The notes beneath the pieces were generated by a model, which ran no database searches, was not told the origin of the DNA, and was given only the letters and a program-made list of their open reading frames with translations. 64,000 nt of DNA, taken from the NCBI RefSeq assembly GCF_003797125.1, contig NZ_RKKE01000003.1:124001-188000 (forward strand), written 5' to 3'. Position 1 is the first letter of the stretch, and the number at the start of each line of letters is the position of its first letter. The stretch comes from Shewanella frigidimarina. GTDB lineage: Bacteria; Pseudomonadota; Gammaproteobacteria; Enterobacterales; Shewanellaceae. The position numbers and the translations under genes are program-made. Positions 46,002-55,189 of the stretch are shown in pieces.

Positions 46002-46110
46002 GGTTAAACTCCTTTGTCGTTGTGAGACCTATTAGGGCCGATATTGATGTTATGGCACTTTTAATGTCGCTCATCCCTTCTGGATAGCGCTAAGATCAAT
46101 CAAGATATGA

Positions 46111-47754
46111 TCAGATCAAAAACCACAAAATAAGCAATAAAACGATACATAAAACCACAGAATCTAGAAGCTGCGGTGCTTTAATTAGATACAAGATGTC
46201 ATCGATTTTCGATAACAATTTAATCCATCTAGGTCGATATTGATCCAATACGTTAACTCGTTTATCTATCGCTTTGGCCGCTCTTCTGCCACTTTCAACA
46301 GCACCTTCAATACTCCAGACTTGAGCCTGAGTCTTAGTGTGGGCTCCGGCCAAGAATAGATTAAAAACTGGAGTTTTTTGAGATGGCATAAATGCTTGAG
46401 TGTTGGTGGTGTTTACCCACTTTGGCTGTAGCGGCGTTATTCCATCACGGGAAAAGTGCCATTCATGCCACACTTCAACTTTTTCAATTGTAAAATCTTT
46501 CAACTCTTTGCCGTCATTCGCTTGTTTAATCAATTGATTTAGTGCGCCGCAACTCAAGATTTGAGCCTTCACTTCTTCGATAAATTCTTCTTTGGTGCAG
46601 AGACTGACGGGCTTATGGAATATCCTCCCAGGGAAGCCGCCAATACAAGACGTGCCAGTCCAAAGAGATTTGATGTTTTGCCCCAAATCCACTTCCTTGT
46701 CCCAAACTTGTTCTTCGGCGAACACGGTCAAATTAAATTCTGAATCACTGATCACCGCTGCAGTCCGCTTTCGAGGAAGTTTGATTTCGTCTGAAAATGC
46801 TAACCGAAAAGAGACTTGAGTGTGTGGGCCGTCTTGAACAAGCGGTGTAAACAATTTTAATTCTTCTTGACGCTCAAGCGCGGGAGTTTTACTTAAAATA
46901 TCAACCATCAAGTAAGGATTGATGGCCACAACATAAATATCGCCTTTGATCTCCTCATTACCGACAAAAGCGGAGACTATTTTGCTGCCGTCGAACACTA
47001 ATTTGGTGAGCGGTTTCTGCCAATAGAATTTCACGCCCTTGTGTTCAAGGTATTTAACCCAGGGATTGAACCAGTATTCACTACTGGGCCCTTTTAGGAG
47101 CAGCCAACCGTCTCCGGCACCTTGCTGCCATGCGGGTCCATCTTGATCAGATTTATGCTGGTGCGCGGGCTTTGTCGTAAATTGCTTTCTAAAAAAATCC
47201 CCTGCGGTGTGCAGTGACACGTTGGACCAATCAGAGCCAATCCAAGGACCGAAACAAGAACGCCACGCGTTATAACTTTGCACGCTAAGCATAGGTTTCC
47301 AAGCTTGAGCCGCATTCACCTTGGCATATACCACATGGCTTCGATGATTTGAGGTCCAAGTCTTTAACATTAAATAGCACGCTCTGGTAAACTCCCAATT
47401 GCTCATGCCAAACATCTTGTTAATACTTTTAAATCCCTCATCGTAAAATTGCGCCTGACCAGCATCAGGGAATATGCCAAAATCAATGGGCCGAGACAGG
47501 GCCAAATCATAAACGCTGCCCTCTTCATTGAATGGAATTTTTTTCATCAAATCAAAAACATTATGGTACCAAGGTCCCATGCCATGCCAAGAATACTCGG
47601 TCGGTATATTGTCGTGACTAAGGCGTGAACTTCTGAAGAATCCCCCCGGCTCATCAGCCGTTTCATAAACTGAAACAAGATACCCCAGTTCGGCCAGCTC
47701 ATGTGCGGCGCTTAATCCGGCAATGCCAGCCCCAAATATAACGACAGATTTCAT
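46111..47754 (-). CDS. FAD-dependent amine-oxidase-fold oxidoreductase with a C-terminal membrane anchor
   Basis: 547 residues. Residues 1-35 are a Rossmann FAD-binding unit (VVIFGAGIAGLSAAHELAEL and YETADEPGG). The C-terminus ends in one hydrophobic helix (SVVLCIVLLLILWFLI), so the protein is probably attached to the membrane. FLAGAHTKTQAQVWSIEGAV near 480 is the second FAD contact. It resembles phytoene-desaturase and hydroxysqualene-dehydroxylase relatives; substrate unknown. It lies 105 bases after the permease gene. Confidence 0.85.
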   Translation of the reverse strand: MKSVVIFGAGIAGLSAAHELAELGYLVSVYETADEPGGFFRSSRLSHDNIPTEYSWHGMGPWYHNVFDLMKKIPFNEEGSVYDLALSRPIDFGIFPDAGQAQFYDEGFKSINKMFGMSNWEFTRACYLMLKTWTSNHRSHVVYAKVNAAQAWKPMLSVQSYNAWRSCFGPWIGSDWSNVSLHTAGDFFRKQFTTKPAHQHKSDQDGPAWQQGAGDGWLLLKGPSSEYWFNPWVKYLEHKGVKFYWQKPLTKLVFDGSKIVSAFVGNEEIKGDIYVVAINPYLMVDILSKTPALERQEELKLFTPLVQDGPHTQVSFRLAFSDEIKLPRKRTAAVISDSEFNLTVFAEEQVWDKEVDLGQNIKSLWTGTSCIGGFPGRIFHKPVSLCTKEEFIEEVKAQILSCGALNQLIKQANDGKELKDFTIEKVEVWHEWHFSRDGITPLQPKWVNTTNTQAFMPSQKTPVFNLFLAGAHTKTQAQVWSIEGAVESGRRAAKAIDKRVNVLDQYRPRWIKLLSKIDDILYLIKAPQLLDSVVLCIVLLLILWFLI

Positions 47755-47859
47755 TTATTTATCTCCATGATTAAAGTTCGTCCTAGGGAGTGAGCCCCTA
47801 CACAGGTGCATTCAGGCTGTCTCGGGCAGTTAGCACTAGAAGGTAGTATTTGGTTATTT

Positions 47860-49209
47860 TCATCCGTGGTTGTGGTTTTTTGGCTCGATAGGGTTATGTC
47901 GTAAAAATAGGATCTCAACAAGCAGAATAACCAACATGACAACACCAGCGACACCTACCACCAATGGATCGCTGTTTATCTTGATCCAGACAAAACCAGC
48001 TAGAACGATCAAGTCAAGAATAATCGCGACCATAGGGAATGCGCTTTTAGCACCCACTTCGTCTCGCAGGTGACGTAAAACCCCCCAGTGGATCGCCATG
48101 TCCATAATCAAATAAAAGATGATGCCCATGGCCGCAATCCGCGTCAGGTCAAAAAATATTGTCAACAGCAAACCTAAAATGACGGTATAAACCAGGGTGT
48201 GCTTTTGGATGCTACCGGGCATGCCAAAATGGCTGTGGGGAACGAGTTTCATATCAGTCAGCATTGCCAACATCCGCGAAACCGCAAATATACTGGCAAT
48301 AACACCGCCTGCTGTTGCTATCATGGCCAAAACAACCGTAAACCAGACAGCGTATTCGCCCAGTGCAGGCCTTGCGGCTGCAGCCAACGAGTAATTTCTT
48401 GTTTCGATGATTTGCTCGAGTGATAAGTTACTTGCGACCCCAAAACCGACTAGCGTATAAATTACAACACAAAGACCGATGGAGATCATGATAGCTCGGC
48501 CCACATTTCTGTGAGGGTCAGTAAGCTCTGAACCACTATTGGTAATGGTGGTAAAGCCCTTAAAGGCCAAAATACCCAGCGCGGTTGCACCAATAAAACC
48601 AGCTATTGTTGCACCAGAAGTTGAGGCGTCTGGACTGACTGTTGAGAAATCGACTTCCACCGTGCCAGCTACCATTACACCAACGATACCGAACAAAACG
48701 ATACCGCCAATCTTAATAAAGCCGAGCACCGACGCGACACCTTCGATCATCTTGTTGGCGGATAAATTGATCAGAAACGCCATCAGCAATAATCCAGCAC
48801 CCAGTGTCGGCACTAACACGCTGCTATCATCGATACCAAACAGCTGTAATGTATAAGTCCCAAAGGTACGCGCCAGAAAACTCTGGGCAATCACCATAGA
48901 AAAATACATCAACAGGGAATGAAAGGCGGTTGTCACCGTGCTGCCATAGGCCTTTTTTAGGTACATGGCAATCCCACCGGCGGAAGGATAAGCATTGGAC
49001 AATTTGACGTAAGAGTATGCGCTGAATAACACAACCACCGCAGCCGAAAGAAAGGCCAGCGGGAAAAGACTTCCGGTCATCTGGGCCATTTGCCCTGTCA
49101 AAGCAAATATGCCAGCACCAATCATAACGCCGGTGCCAAGCGCAACCGCACCAACTAATGTCAGACTATCTTTTTGATAATGTGACTTTTTATCTTCATG
49201 GTCATGCAT
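47860..49209 (-). CDS. APC superfamily amino acid permease
   Basis: 449 residues and about 12 membrane helices. The start LVGAVALGTGVMIGAGIFAL is the APC helix 1 substrate-site signature; YSYVKLSNAYPSAGGIAMYL (helix 2) and AFKGFTTITNSGSELTDPHR (helix 6 area) follow. Uptake of an amino acid or amine by proton or sodium symport is expected; the substrate cannot be told. GGAGG precedes the ATG. Confidence 0.93.
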   Translation of the reverse strand: MHDHEDKKSHYQKDSLTLVGAVALGTGVMIGAGIFALTGQMAQMTGSLFPLAFLSAAVVVLFSAYSYVKLSNAYPSAGGIAMYLKKAYGSTVTTAFHSLLMYFSMVIAQSFLARTFGTYTLQLFGIDDSSVLVPTLGAGLLLMAFLINLSANKMIEGVASVLGFIKIGGIVLFGIVGVMVAGTVEVDFSTVSPDASTSGATIAGFIGATALGILAFKGFTTITNSGSELTDPHRNVGRAIMISIGLCVVIYTLVGFGVASNLSLEQIIETRNYSLAAAARPALGEYAVWFTVVLAMIATAGGVIASIFAVSRMLAMLTDMKLVPHSHFGMPGSIQKHTLVYTVILGLLLTIFFDLTRIAAMGIIFYLIMDMAIHWGVLRHLRDEVGAKSAFPMVAIILDLIVLAGFVWIKINSDPLVVGVAGVVMLVILLVEILFLRHNPIEPKNHNHG

Positions 49210-49254
49210 ACGCCCTCCGTGATTTTTCTTTTATATAAGCAACTTTTTATCCTG

Positions 49255-49395
49255 CTATCCTAAAGTGCCTGTTTCAACAACGAGAAAGCGAACACACCAA
49301 GTTTCATCATCGAAATAAACGTCTTTGATATGACCAATATTGCCATCTGTAGCACTGATGACATAATCCTCTATATTGTTAACGGTGCGTAACAT
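49255..49395 (-). pseudogene. Truncated PRC-barrel protein
   Basis: 46 residues: MLRTVNNIEDYVISATDGNI then VYFDDETWCVRFLVVETGTL, clearly related to the first domain of the protein coded at 37303 (SDGDIGLTKDFYFDD, YLVVETGSW). It stops where the partner continues with the last strands of the barrel. AAGGAG before the start is intact. It is either a recent truncation or a very small domain still made. Confidence 0.75.
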
Positions 49396-49769
49396 AGGTA
49401 CCGTCTCCTTCGAATGTTAAATGTCCCAACATAGAGTGATACGGAACTATTAAAAGGTAAAAGCGGCAACGCTGTCTGTACGTTATCAAACGTTGGTGTC
49501 ATTTTCATGCGATTGACGAACGGCTCTGTGTCTATGTATCCGAGTTAGTTGCCAAATCAGGACTATTGATGAATGTGTTAACGCACGGACACCAGACCGA
49601 AAGCTATTCACCGTAGAAGAATCGTCGGCGATCTTGCCGACGGTTAGAAAAATGCTGGAAGAGGATATGAATACAGCCATTAAACCTTAGTTTTAGCGTT
49701 CGGTCTGACTTTGGCGTTGCTGCCGCGTAGTGGAATGGCGTGGGCTGACAGCGTGTCTCAGGAGATGAC
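49396..49769. other. Intergenic stretch between PRC fragment and OsmC gene
   Basis: About 370 bases. No gene is supported; short frames in it have no ribosome site or family match. Promoter of the PRC fragment lies to the left end of it. Confidence 0.35.
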
Positions 49770-50204
49770 CTATTTCAGTGTCGCTTGCAGGGTAATATCC
49801 TCAACACCGGCAAGAGCCTTCGATACCGGGCAGTCACACTTTGCCGCAGCCGCAATCTCCTGAAATTTCGCCTCGTCGATGCCCGCAACCTCTGCGCTCA
49901 TCGTCAACGCGATGCGGTCTATAACAAAACCTTCGCCTTGTTTAGCTAGACGTACGCTGGCCTTAGTGTCGATATTGGCGGTGGCAAACCCTGCCTTATC
50001 ACAGGCGAATGAAAACGCCATAGTAAAACACGCGGCATGGGCTGCGGCTAGTATCTCTTCAGGGTTAGTGCCACTTCGGTCATCCTCGAAGCGACTACCG
50101 AAGCCGTAAGGATATTGCTTCAGTGCACCTGTCTCGGTACTTATTTTACCTTGGCCTTTCTTACCTTGACCTTGCCACTGGATAGTTGCTATTTTTTCAA
50201 TCAT
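49770..50204 (-). CDS. OsmC-family peroxiredoxin
   Basis: 144 residues from the ATG at 50204, with AGGAGACAG upstream. The two thiol sites of OsmC/Ohr proteins are present: AAHAACFTMAFSFAC near 52-60 and AAAKCDCPVSKAL near 118. YGFGSRFEDDRSGTNPEEIL is the family signature of the OsmC group. Destroys organic hydroperoxides. Cytoplasmic; stress-induced in many bacteria. Confidence 0.95.
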   Translation of the reverse strand: MIEKIATIQWQGQGKKGQGKISTETGALKQYPYGFGSRFEDDRSGTNPEEILAAAHAACFTMAFSFACDKAGFATANIDTKASVRLAKQGEGFVIDRIALTMSAEVAGIDEAKFQEIAAAAKCDCPVSKALAGVEDITLQATLK

Positions 50205-50556
50205 GGTCTGTCTCCTAAATATCAAATTTCTCAAGAAGGGTCACTTTTTGACAGTAGTGGTAATTATTCCCTTGTTATTAAAGCATTTATAGCTTATCTG
50301 ATTACTATAAGCCGGTTGTCACAAACAGATGTAAGCTGGTCAGTTCCGGCGCTAAGGATTGGGTAAACTGAGACGACTTATACTTTCAATGTATGTCAGT
50401 CTGGACTTGACCATAGGTATCCGTCTGTGCGATATCCAACAGATGTGACGGCTCGAAGGCACTAATCTGATTACGTGAAATAGCGCTGGGGCGTTGCAGA
50501 ACCTCATGTTCCAATCGAAGACATGCTTCTCAACTTCACCTCTGTACACTTTCGTT
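50205..50556. other. Intergenic stretch between OsmC and DsbA-like genes
   Basis: About 350 bases. One short minus-strand frame (50352-50576) overlaps the next gene's end and has no homology that I see. No repeat or RNA recognised. Confidence 0.35.
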
Positions 50557-51228
50557 TCAGCACCAACTTGCCTCATCTGTTGGATGCTTCAAAAGCTCTT
50601 CAATATTAGCAAGAATTACGCCGAAACCTATGTTGCCATACAATGTTTGACGCCCACCATCAAGGACATATGAAGGACTACCGTTAATGCCTTGACTCTT
50701 TGATTTTTGATAATCACCCATTAAAGATGCCATAGCAGAGCCATCACCAATGCTGGTATTGATGGTGTTTAGGTCTAGTCCATTGGCGTTAACTAAATCA
50801 CAGAGGACTTCAAGGTTGCCTATATCCAAGCCATCAACAAAAAATGCGGTTCGAAATGTTAGCGCCATATCGATACTTGTCTTTTTATCATAAGTAATCT
50901 CTACCGCTTTAAGCATCAAATGCGCATTGGCTGAAGTGGTGGGTCTAACTTGCGTCCATACTTTTGGGTTTATATAAGCATAATCAAAGGCAGATGCTGA
51001 CTGTTGTATGTGCTCAGCAAAGCCAATAAACCCGCCTTTTGATTGCCATTGAGTGTTTATTTTTGTCGGTACATCACCAAAAACGTCAACGTAGTAACAT
51101 TTAAGTTCGATTTTGTGTCCCAATTTTTTATTAAGTTCATCAACACGTTTCTGAGCAATCCAAGCCCAGACACAAAGAATGTCAGTGTAATAATCTATGA
51201 TTAAGGTTTTATCCATTTGGCATGTCAC
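50557..51228 (-). CDS. DsbA/FrnE-type thioredoxin-fold protein with one active-site cysteine
   Basis: 223 residues (a second in-frame ATG would give 218). LIIDYYTDILCVWAWIAQKR is the site where FrnE-like DsbA proteins carry CxxC; here the second cysteine is alanine (CVWA), so it may act as a glutathione-transferase or isomerase type enzyme, not an oxidase. The cis-proline loop is in INGSPSYVLDGGRQTLYGNI. No signal peptide, so cytoplasmic. AAGGAG lies just before the start. Function unknown. Confidence 0.85.
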   Translation of the reverse strand: MTCQMDKTLIIDYYTDILCVWAWIAQKRVDELNKKLGHKIELKCYYVDVFGDVPTKINTQWQSKGGFIGFAEHIQQSASAFDYAYINPKVWTQVRPTTSANAHLMLKAVEITYDKKTSIDMALTFRTAFFVDGLDIGNLEVLCDLVNANGLDLNTINTSIGDGSAMASLMGDYQKSKSQGINGSPSYVLDGGRQTLYGNIGFGVILANIEELLKHPTDEASWC

Positions 51229-51822
51229 TCCTTCATCTGAGGATCTTTAATCGCACGGTACGATAACATCAGAACTTCAAATCATGTCATCAGCCAATCT
51301 GACTGTCTGTGCGACTGCGTACATATACTTATTTACAGGCATTTCTACGCCATTGTATGTACACAGGCATGTAGACATAGTGCTGAAAAGGAAGTGTTTT
51401 TGTCGTGACTGTCGATAAACTTGTTAGCAAGTTCAACCAAACGAATACAACTATGTTTGTCCTTACAGGCATCAATACTCGAAGTATCAACCGCCGTAAA
51501 ACCAATGAGGTGGTAAACAGCAAACAAAGTGAGCGATGCCCTCGATTAGTGCGATTAGCAACGAAGTTAACGGGCGGAGAGCATAAAAAAGCCATTCAAT
51601 GGCTTAATAAATCAGCGATTTCCCTAGCGGTAAAACGCCGTTTTATTGGTGTTTTCATAGCGATATTGGCTGCCGTAATCATAATTAATAGATTGTGCCA
51701 TGTTATCGTGATGTTATTACACCCAACCGTTCATGTAGATACATACAAACTATGGTAAATTTATACTCACCTTGTATTGGCTAGTATCTTGTTGTTTTAA
51801 TTGGGTAACGCTATCACAACCT
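51229..51822. other. Region without supported genes before the zeta-toxin remnant
   Basis: About 590 bases. Overlapping short frames on both strands (plus 51405-51758; minus 51345-51527) have no recognisable family and could be decayed mobile DNA; the minus frame reads SIDACKDKHSCIRLVELANK. No terminal repeats are found. Confidence 0.35.
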
Positions 51823-52140
51823 ATGACAGAGCAAAAAACTGAAATTGAAACCAAGGCATCATTTATGCGAAAGCAAATCGCACTCAGATAGCACGTGAAC
51901 AGACCAATTTAAACACGTTTCCTACGGATCTACAGTCGGTGTCTATTTTTATGTACGGATCGCCTGGGGCCGGCAAAACAAAAGCTTCAAAAACGTTTAT
52001 TGACATGTTTGATGATACGGGAACTATTAGGCTGGCCCCAGATCAGCTAAGGTTCTTTTTTCAAGAGTACACTGGTGAAAATTCATGCCTATTTCAGAAA
52101 GCTGCCAGCTTTATTATTGAGCGACCCCTAGTTTGCCACG
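51823..52140 (+). pseudogene. 5' part of a zeta-toxin-family kinase gene
   Basis: From the ATG at 51823 the frame reads EQKTEIETKASF, then a lost T near 51864 shifts the frame; the rest follows as YAKANRTQIAREQTNLN, PTDLQSVSIFMYGSPGAGKT (Walker A) and RLAPDQLRFFFQEYTGENS. These are the N-terminal motifs of zeta-toxin-like P-loop kinases that phosphorylate UDP-GlcNAc. The homology stops near 52125, where GC-rich sequence linked to the uvrA2 gene begins. No antitoxin partner was found. Dead gene. Confidence 0.75.
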
Positions 52141-52152
52141 ACAGGCAGTCGC

Positions 52153-54699
52153 TCAGGTGGTAGAGATGCACTGGGCCAAGTAAGGCGCCGTTCGGCTCGC
52201 CGGGTGGGCGGCCACTGCATGGGGCGTGCCAGCGACCACTATACAGCCTCCCTTATCACCGCCTTCAGGGCCGATGTCAATAACCCAGTCGGCGGCAGCA
52301 ACCACGTCCATGTCGTGTTCGACCACGATCACGGTATTGCCGGCATCGACGAGCCGGTTGAGCTGGGCGAGCAGCAATAGCACGTCGGCAGGATGCAACC
52401 CTGTTGTGGGCTCGTCGAGAATGTACAGCGTATGGCCGCGGCGTGCCCGCTGCAGCTCGGTCGCGAGTTTGATGCGTTGCGCCTCTCCTCCGGAAAGCTC
52501 GGTGGCGGGTTGGCCGAGTCGTAGGTAGCCGAGCCCCACCTCACTAAGGGTTTTAAGGCTGCGCAATGCCGAGGGTACATCGGCGAGAAACACCATTGCC
52601 GCATCCACTGTAAGCCCAAGCACCTCGGCTATATTCTTGTTACAGTATGTCACTTCGAGGGTCTCAGGGTTGTACCGCGTGCCATCGCAGTCGGGACAGG
52701 GCGAGTAACTGCCAGGTAAAAAAAGCAGACCGACCGCCACAAATCCCTCGCCAAGGCAGGTCTCGCAGCGGCCACCCGGCACGTTGAACGAGAACCGGCT
52801 AGCGCCGAACTTTCGGCTCCGAGCCTCGGGGGTAGCGGCGAATGTGGTGCGCACGGCATCGAACAGGCCTGTATAGGTGGCGAGGTTAGATCTCGGTGTG
52901 CGACCGATTGGTTTCTGGTCAACGCGCACCAGTCGATCGATCAGATCCGCGCCGTTGATCGCTTCAACGGTGGTGATTTCGACGGGTTTAGGCTCGGGTT
53001 GTTCATCCTTCTCCCCGGCCACCGAGGCTGTGGATGCGTTCCCGTCACTGGGATCCAGATCAGGATGAAGGTGCAGGCCAACAGTCTCGGCAAGCACCTG
53101 GCTCACTAGAGTGGACTTGCCTGAGCCCGATACACCCGTGACCGCGGTCAGTATGCCGAGCGGAAACTCAGCGTCGAGTCCGCGTAGGTTATGGCGGGTG
53201 ATACCCGTCAGGCCAAGCCAACCGAGCGGTTGTCGCAGCTCGCGTGCAGCCGGGACTGGACGCTCGCTTGCAAAGAGAAATTTTCGCGTGATCGAGGCCG
53301 GTACATCTTTGAGTCCAGCCGTAGGTCCACTGTAGAGGACCACTCCGCCCTGCTCTCCCGCATGTGGGCCGACGTCGATGACCCAGTCGGCGCGGCGTAC
53401 CACGTCCATATTGTGTTCCACGATAAAAACTGAGTTACCACTAGATTTGAGCTCGTCGAGTACGGCTAGGAGCGGCTCGGCATCGGCCGGGTGAAGCCCA
53501 GCGGAAGGCTCGTCGAGTACGTAGATTACGCCAAAAAGCCCAGAGCGCAGCTGGGTGGCAATGCGCAGCCGCTGCATTTCACCAGGAGAGAGCGTGGGTG
53601 TTGCGCGGCCTAGACTTAGGTATCCGAGGCCGAGATCGAGCAACACGTCGAGGCGGCGAGTGAGATCCTTGGTGATAGTCGCACCCGGGGTATTGGCGGC
53701 CGCCGGACGGTCAAGCACGTGGCGGAGCTCAGTGAGCGACAAGCTGTTGAGCTCGGCTATGGTGCGGCCGTTAAAGGTAACGGCGAGTGCTTCGCTGCGC
53801 AGTCCGCTACCCGCGCATATTAGGCATGGCCCTGATTCAACATATTTCAGTACACGGTTACGCACCGAAGCGCTTTTTGAATCGGCGAGCGTGTGCATCA
53901 CATAACTCTGCGCGCTCCAGAACTTCCCCTTGTAAGGCCGGGGCCGTTCTCGCTCCGGCATGATGTCGACAACAGGTTGTTCCTCGGTGAACAAGATCCA
54001 ATCGCGATCGGCGCGGGACAGCTGTTCCCAAGGTATGTCCACATCATGGCCAAGCGCAGTGAGGATGTCGCGCAAGTTCTTACCCTGCCACGCCCCAGGC
54101 CAAGCCGTGACGGCGCCTTCGCGGATGCTCAGTGAAGGGTCGAGCACCAGCGATGCCTCGGTGACTGTGTGCGCGGTTCCGAGTCCCTGGCATTTAGGGC
54201 AAGCGCCCATGGCGGTGTTGGGTGAAAAGGAGTCCGACTCGAGGCGCAAAGCCCCATCAGGGTAAATACCTGTACGGGAATAAAGCATCCGCAGAGAATT
54301 CGAGAGAGTAGTGACTGTGCCTACACTTGAGCGTGAGTTGGGTGTACCTCGGCGCTGCTGGAGTGCGACGGCTGGCGGCAATCCAGTAATTTCGTCCACC
54401 TGAGGCGTATGGCCTTGCTGGATCAGACGCCGGGCGTACGGCGCAACGGACTCGAAGAAACGTCGCTGGGCCTCTGCGAAAATGGTGCCAAAAGCTAGCG
54501 AGGATTTGCCGGAGCCGGACACCCCTGTGAAGGCAACTATCGAGTCCCGGGGTAGATCCACGTCGACGTTCTGTAGGTTATTCTCTCGGGCGCCGCGCAC
54601 GCGCACGAACCCCTTGGGTATGGAGTGCGAAACTGATGTTGGTGTTGGGGAAGTGTCAACTGGCAAATCAAGACTGCCACTATTCTTTGCTTTATTCAT
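52153..54699 (-). CDS. UvrA2-type ABC ATPase (excinuclease A paralog)
   Basis: 848 residues, shorter than UvrA (about 940). Two ABC modules with Walker A GVSGSGKSSLAFGT near 59 and GVSGSGKSTLVSQ near 510; signature LSPGEMQRLRIATQL near 366 and LSGGEAQRIKLATEL near 758; zinc knuckles CPKCQGLG, CLICAGSG and CETCLGEG / CPDCDGTR. Lacks the UvrB-binding insertion length of UvrA1, as in class II UvrA used in DNA-intercalator and drug tolerance. Codon use and GC content are far above the neighbours, a strong sign of transfer. It abuts a broken toxin gene. Confidence 0.93.
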   Translation of the reverse strand: MNKAKNSGSLDLPVDTSPTPTSVSHSIPKGFVRVRGARENNLQNVDVDLPRDSIVAFTGVSGSGKSSLAFGTIFAEAQRRFFESVAPYARRLIQQGHTPQVDEITGLPPAVALQQRRGTPNSRSSVGTVTTLSNSLRMLYSRTGIYPDGALRLESDSFSPNTAMGACPKCQGLGTAHTVTEASLVLDPSLSIREGAVTAWPGAWQGKNLRDILTALGHDVDIPWEQLSRADRDWILFTEEQPVVDIMPERERPRPYKGKFWSAQSYVMHTLADSKSASVRNRVLKYVESGPCLICAGSGLRSEALAVTFNGRTIAELNSLSLTELRHVLDRPAAANTPGATITKDLTRRLDVLLDLGLGYLSLGRATPTLSPGEMQRLRIATQLRSGLFGVIYVLDEPSAGLHPADAEPLLAVLDELKSSGNSVFIVEHNMDVVRRADWVIDVGPHAGEQGGVVLYSGPTAGLKDVPASITRKFLFASERPVPAARELRQPLGWLGLTGITRHNLRGLDAEFPLGILTAVTGVSGSGKSTLVSQVLAETVGLHLHPDLDPSDGNASTASVAGEKDEQPEPKPVEITTVEAINGADLIDRLVRVDQKPIGRTPRSNLATYTGLFDAVRTTFAATPEARSRKFGASRFSFNVPGGRCETCLGEGFVAVGLLFLPGSYSPCPDCDGTRYNPETLEVTYCNKNIAEVLGLTVDAAMVFLADVPSALRSLKTLSEVGLGYLRLGQPATELSGGEAQRIKLATELQRARRGHTLYILDEPTTGLHPADVLLLLAQLNRLVDAGNTVIVVEHDMDVVAAADWVIDIGPEGGDKGGCIVVAGTPHAVAAHPASRTAPYLAQCISTT

Positions 54700-55189
54700 G
54701 CTTAAAGACCCCTTAGGTTAATTCTTGTCTAGATGTGCAGGATATGATGGGACTTGCAGAATATGATTGCTTCTACTGGCATTAATGCGGAATTCTCAGC
54801 CTATGTTGCCATTTATTTCATGGCACAATAATAACAATAATCAAGCCATAAATGGCTAGTTTACTCAGTCAGGATGAACAGAGTTCATGGTATGCTCTTA
54901 ACCAAGAGCATAAGATCACTATCTCAATTAAAATATGCCACCCATTTTTAAGATAACACATAACGCCTTTCGTTTTTGAGTTGCCAACACCTGCTATGTT
55001 TTCTTAACGTACAGATTCAACCGAGTGATTTGAAAAATGTTTACTCAATGGCCACAAAATGACTCATTAGTTAAAACCAAGGCAACCTATTTCGGCATAT
55101 TCACCTTGAGGATTATATATTTCTACTAGCCTGCACAACTCAGAAACTGAGGTAATAGCATTTTGGAATCTTTCCCACATATTTTTAAA
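54700..55189. other. Intergenic stretch between uvrA2 and poxB-like gene
   Basis: About 490 bases with no gene. ATGCTCTT and AAGAGCAT (54892-54911) form an 8-bp hairpin with loop AACC; AGCCATAAATGGCT near 54844 is a second short stem. Promoter of uvrA2 is expected near 54720-54840. Confidence 0.4.

Noticed and set aside
50352-50576. 74-codon minus-strand frame after the DsbA-like gene
   Set aside because: No ribosome site, no family match, overlaps the end of the DsbA-like gene.
51405-51758. 117-codon plus-strand frame before the zeta remnant
   Set aside because: No convincing ribosome site or homology; kept only as part of the gene-free region.
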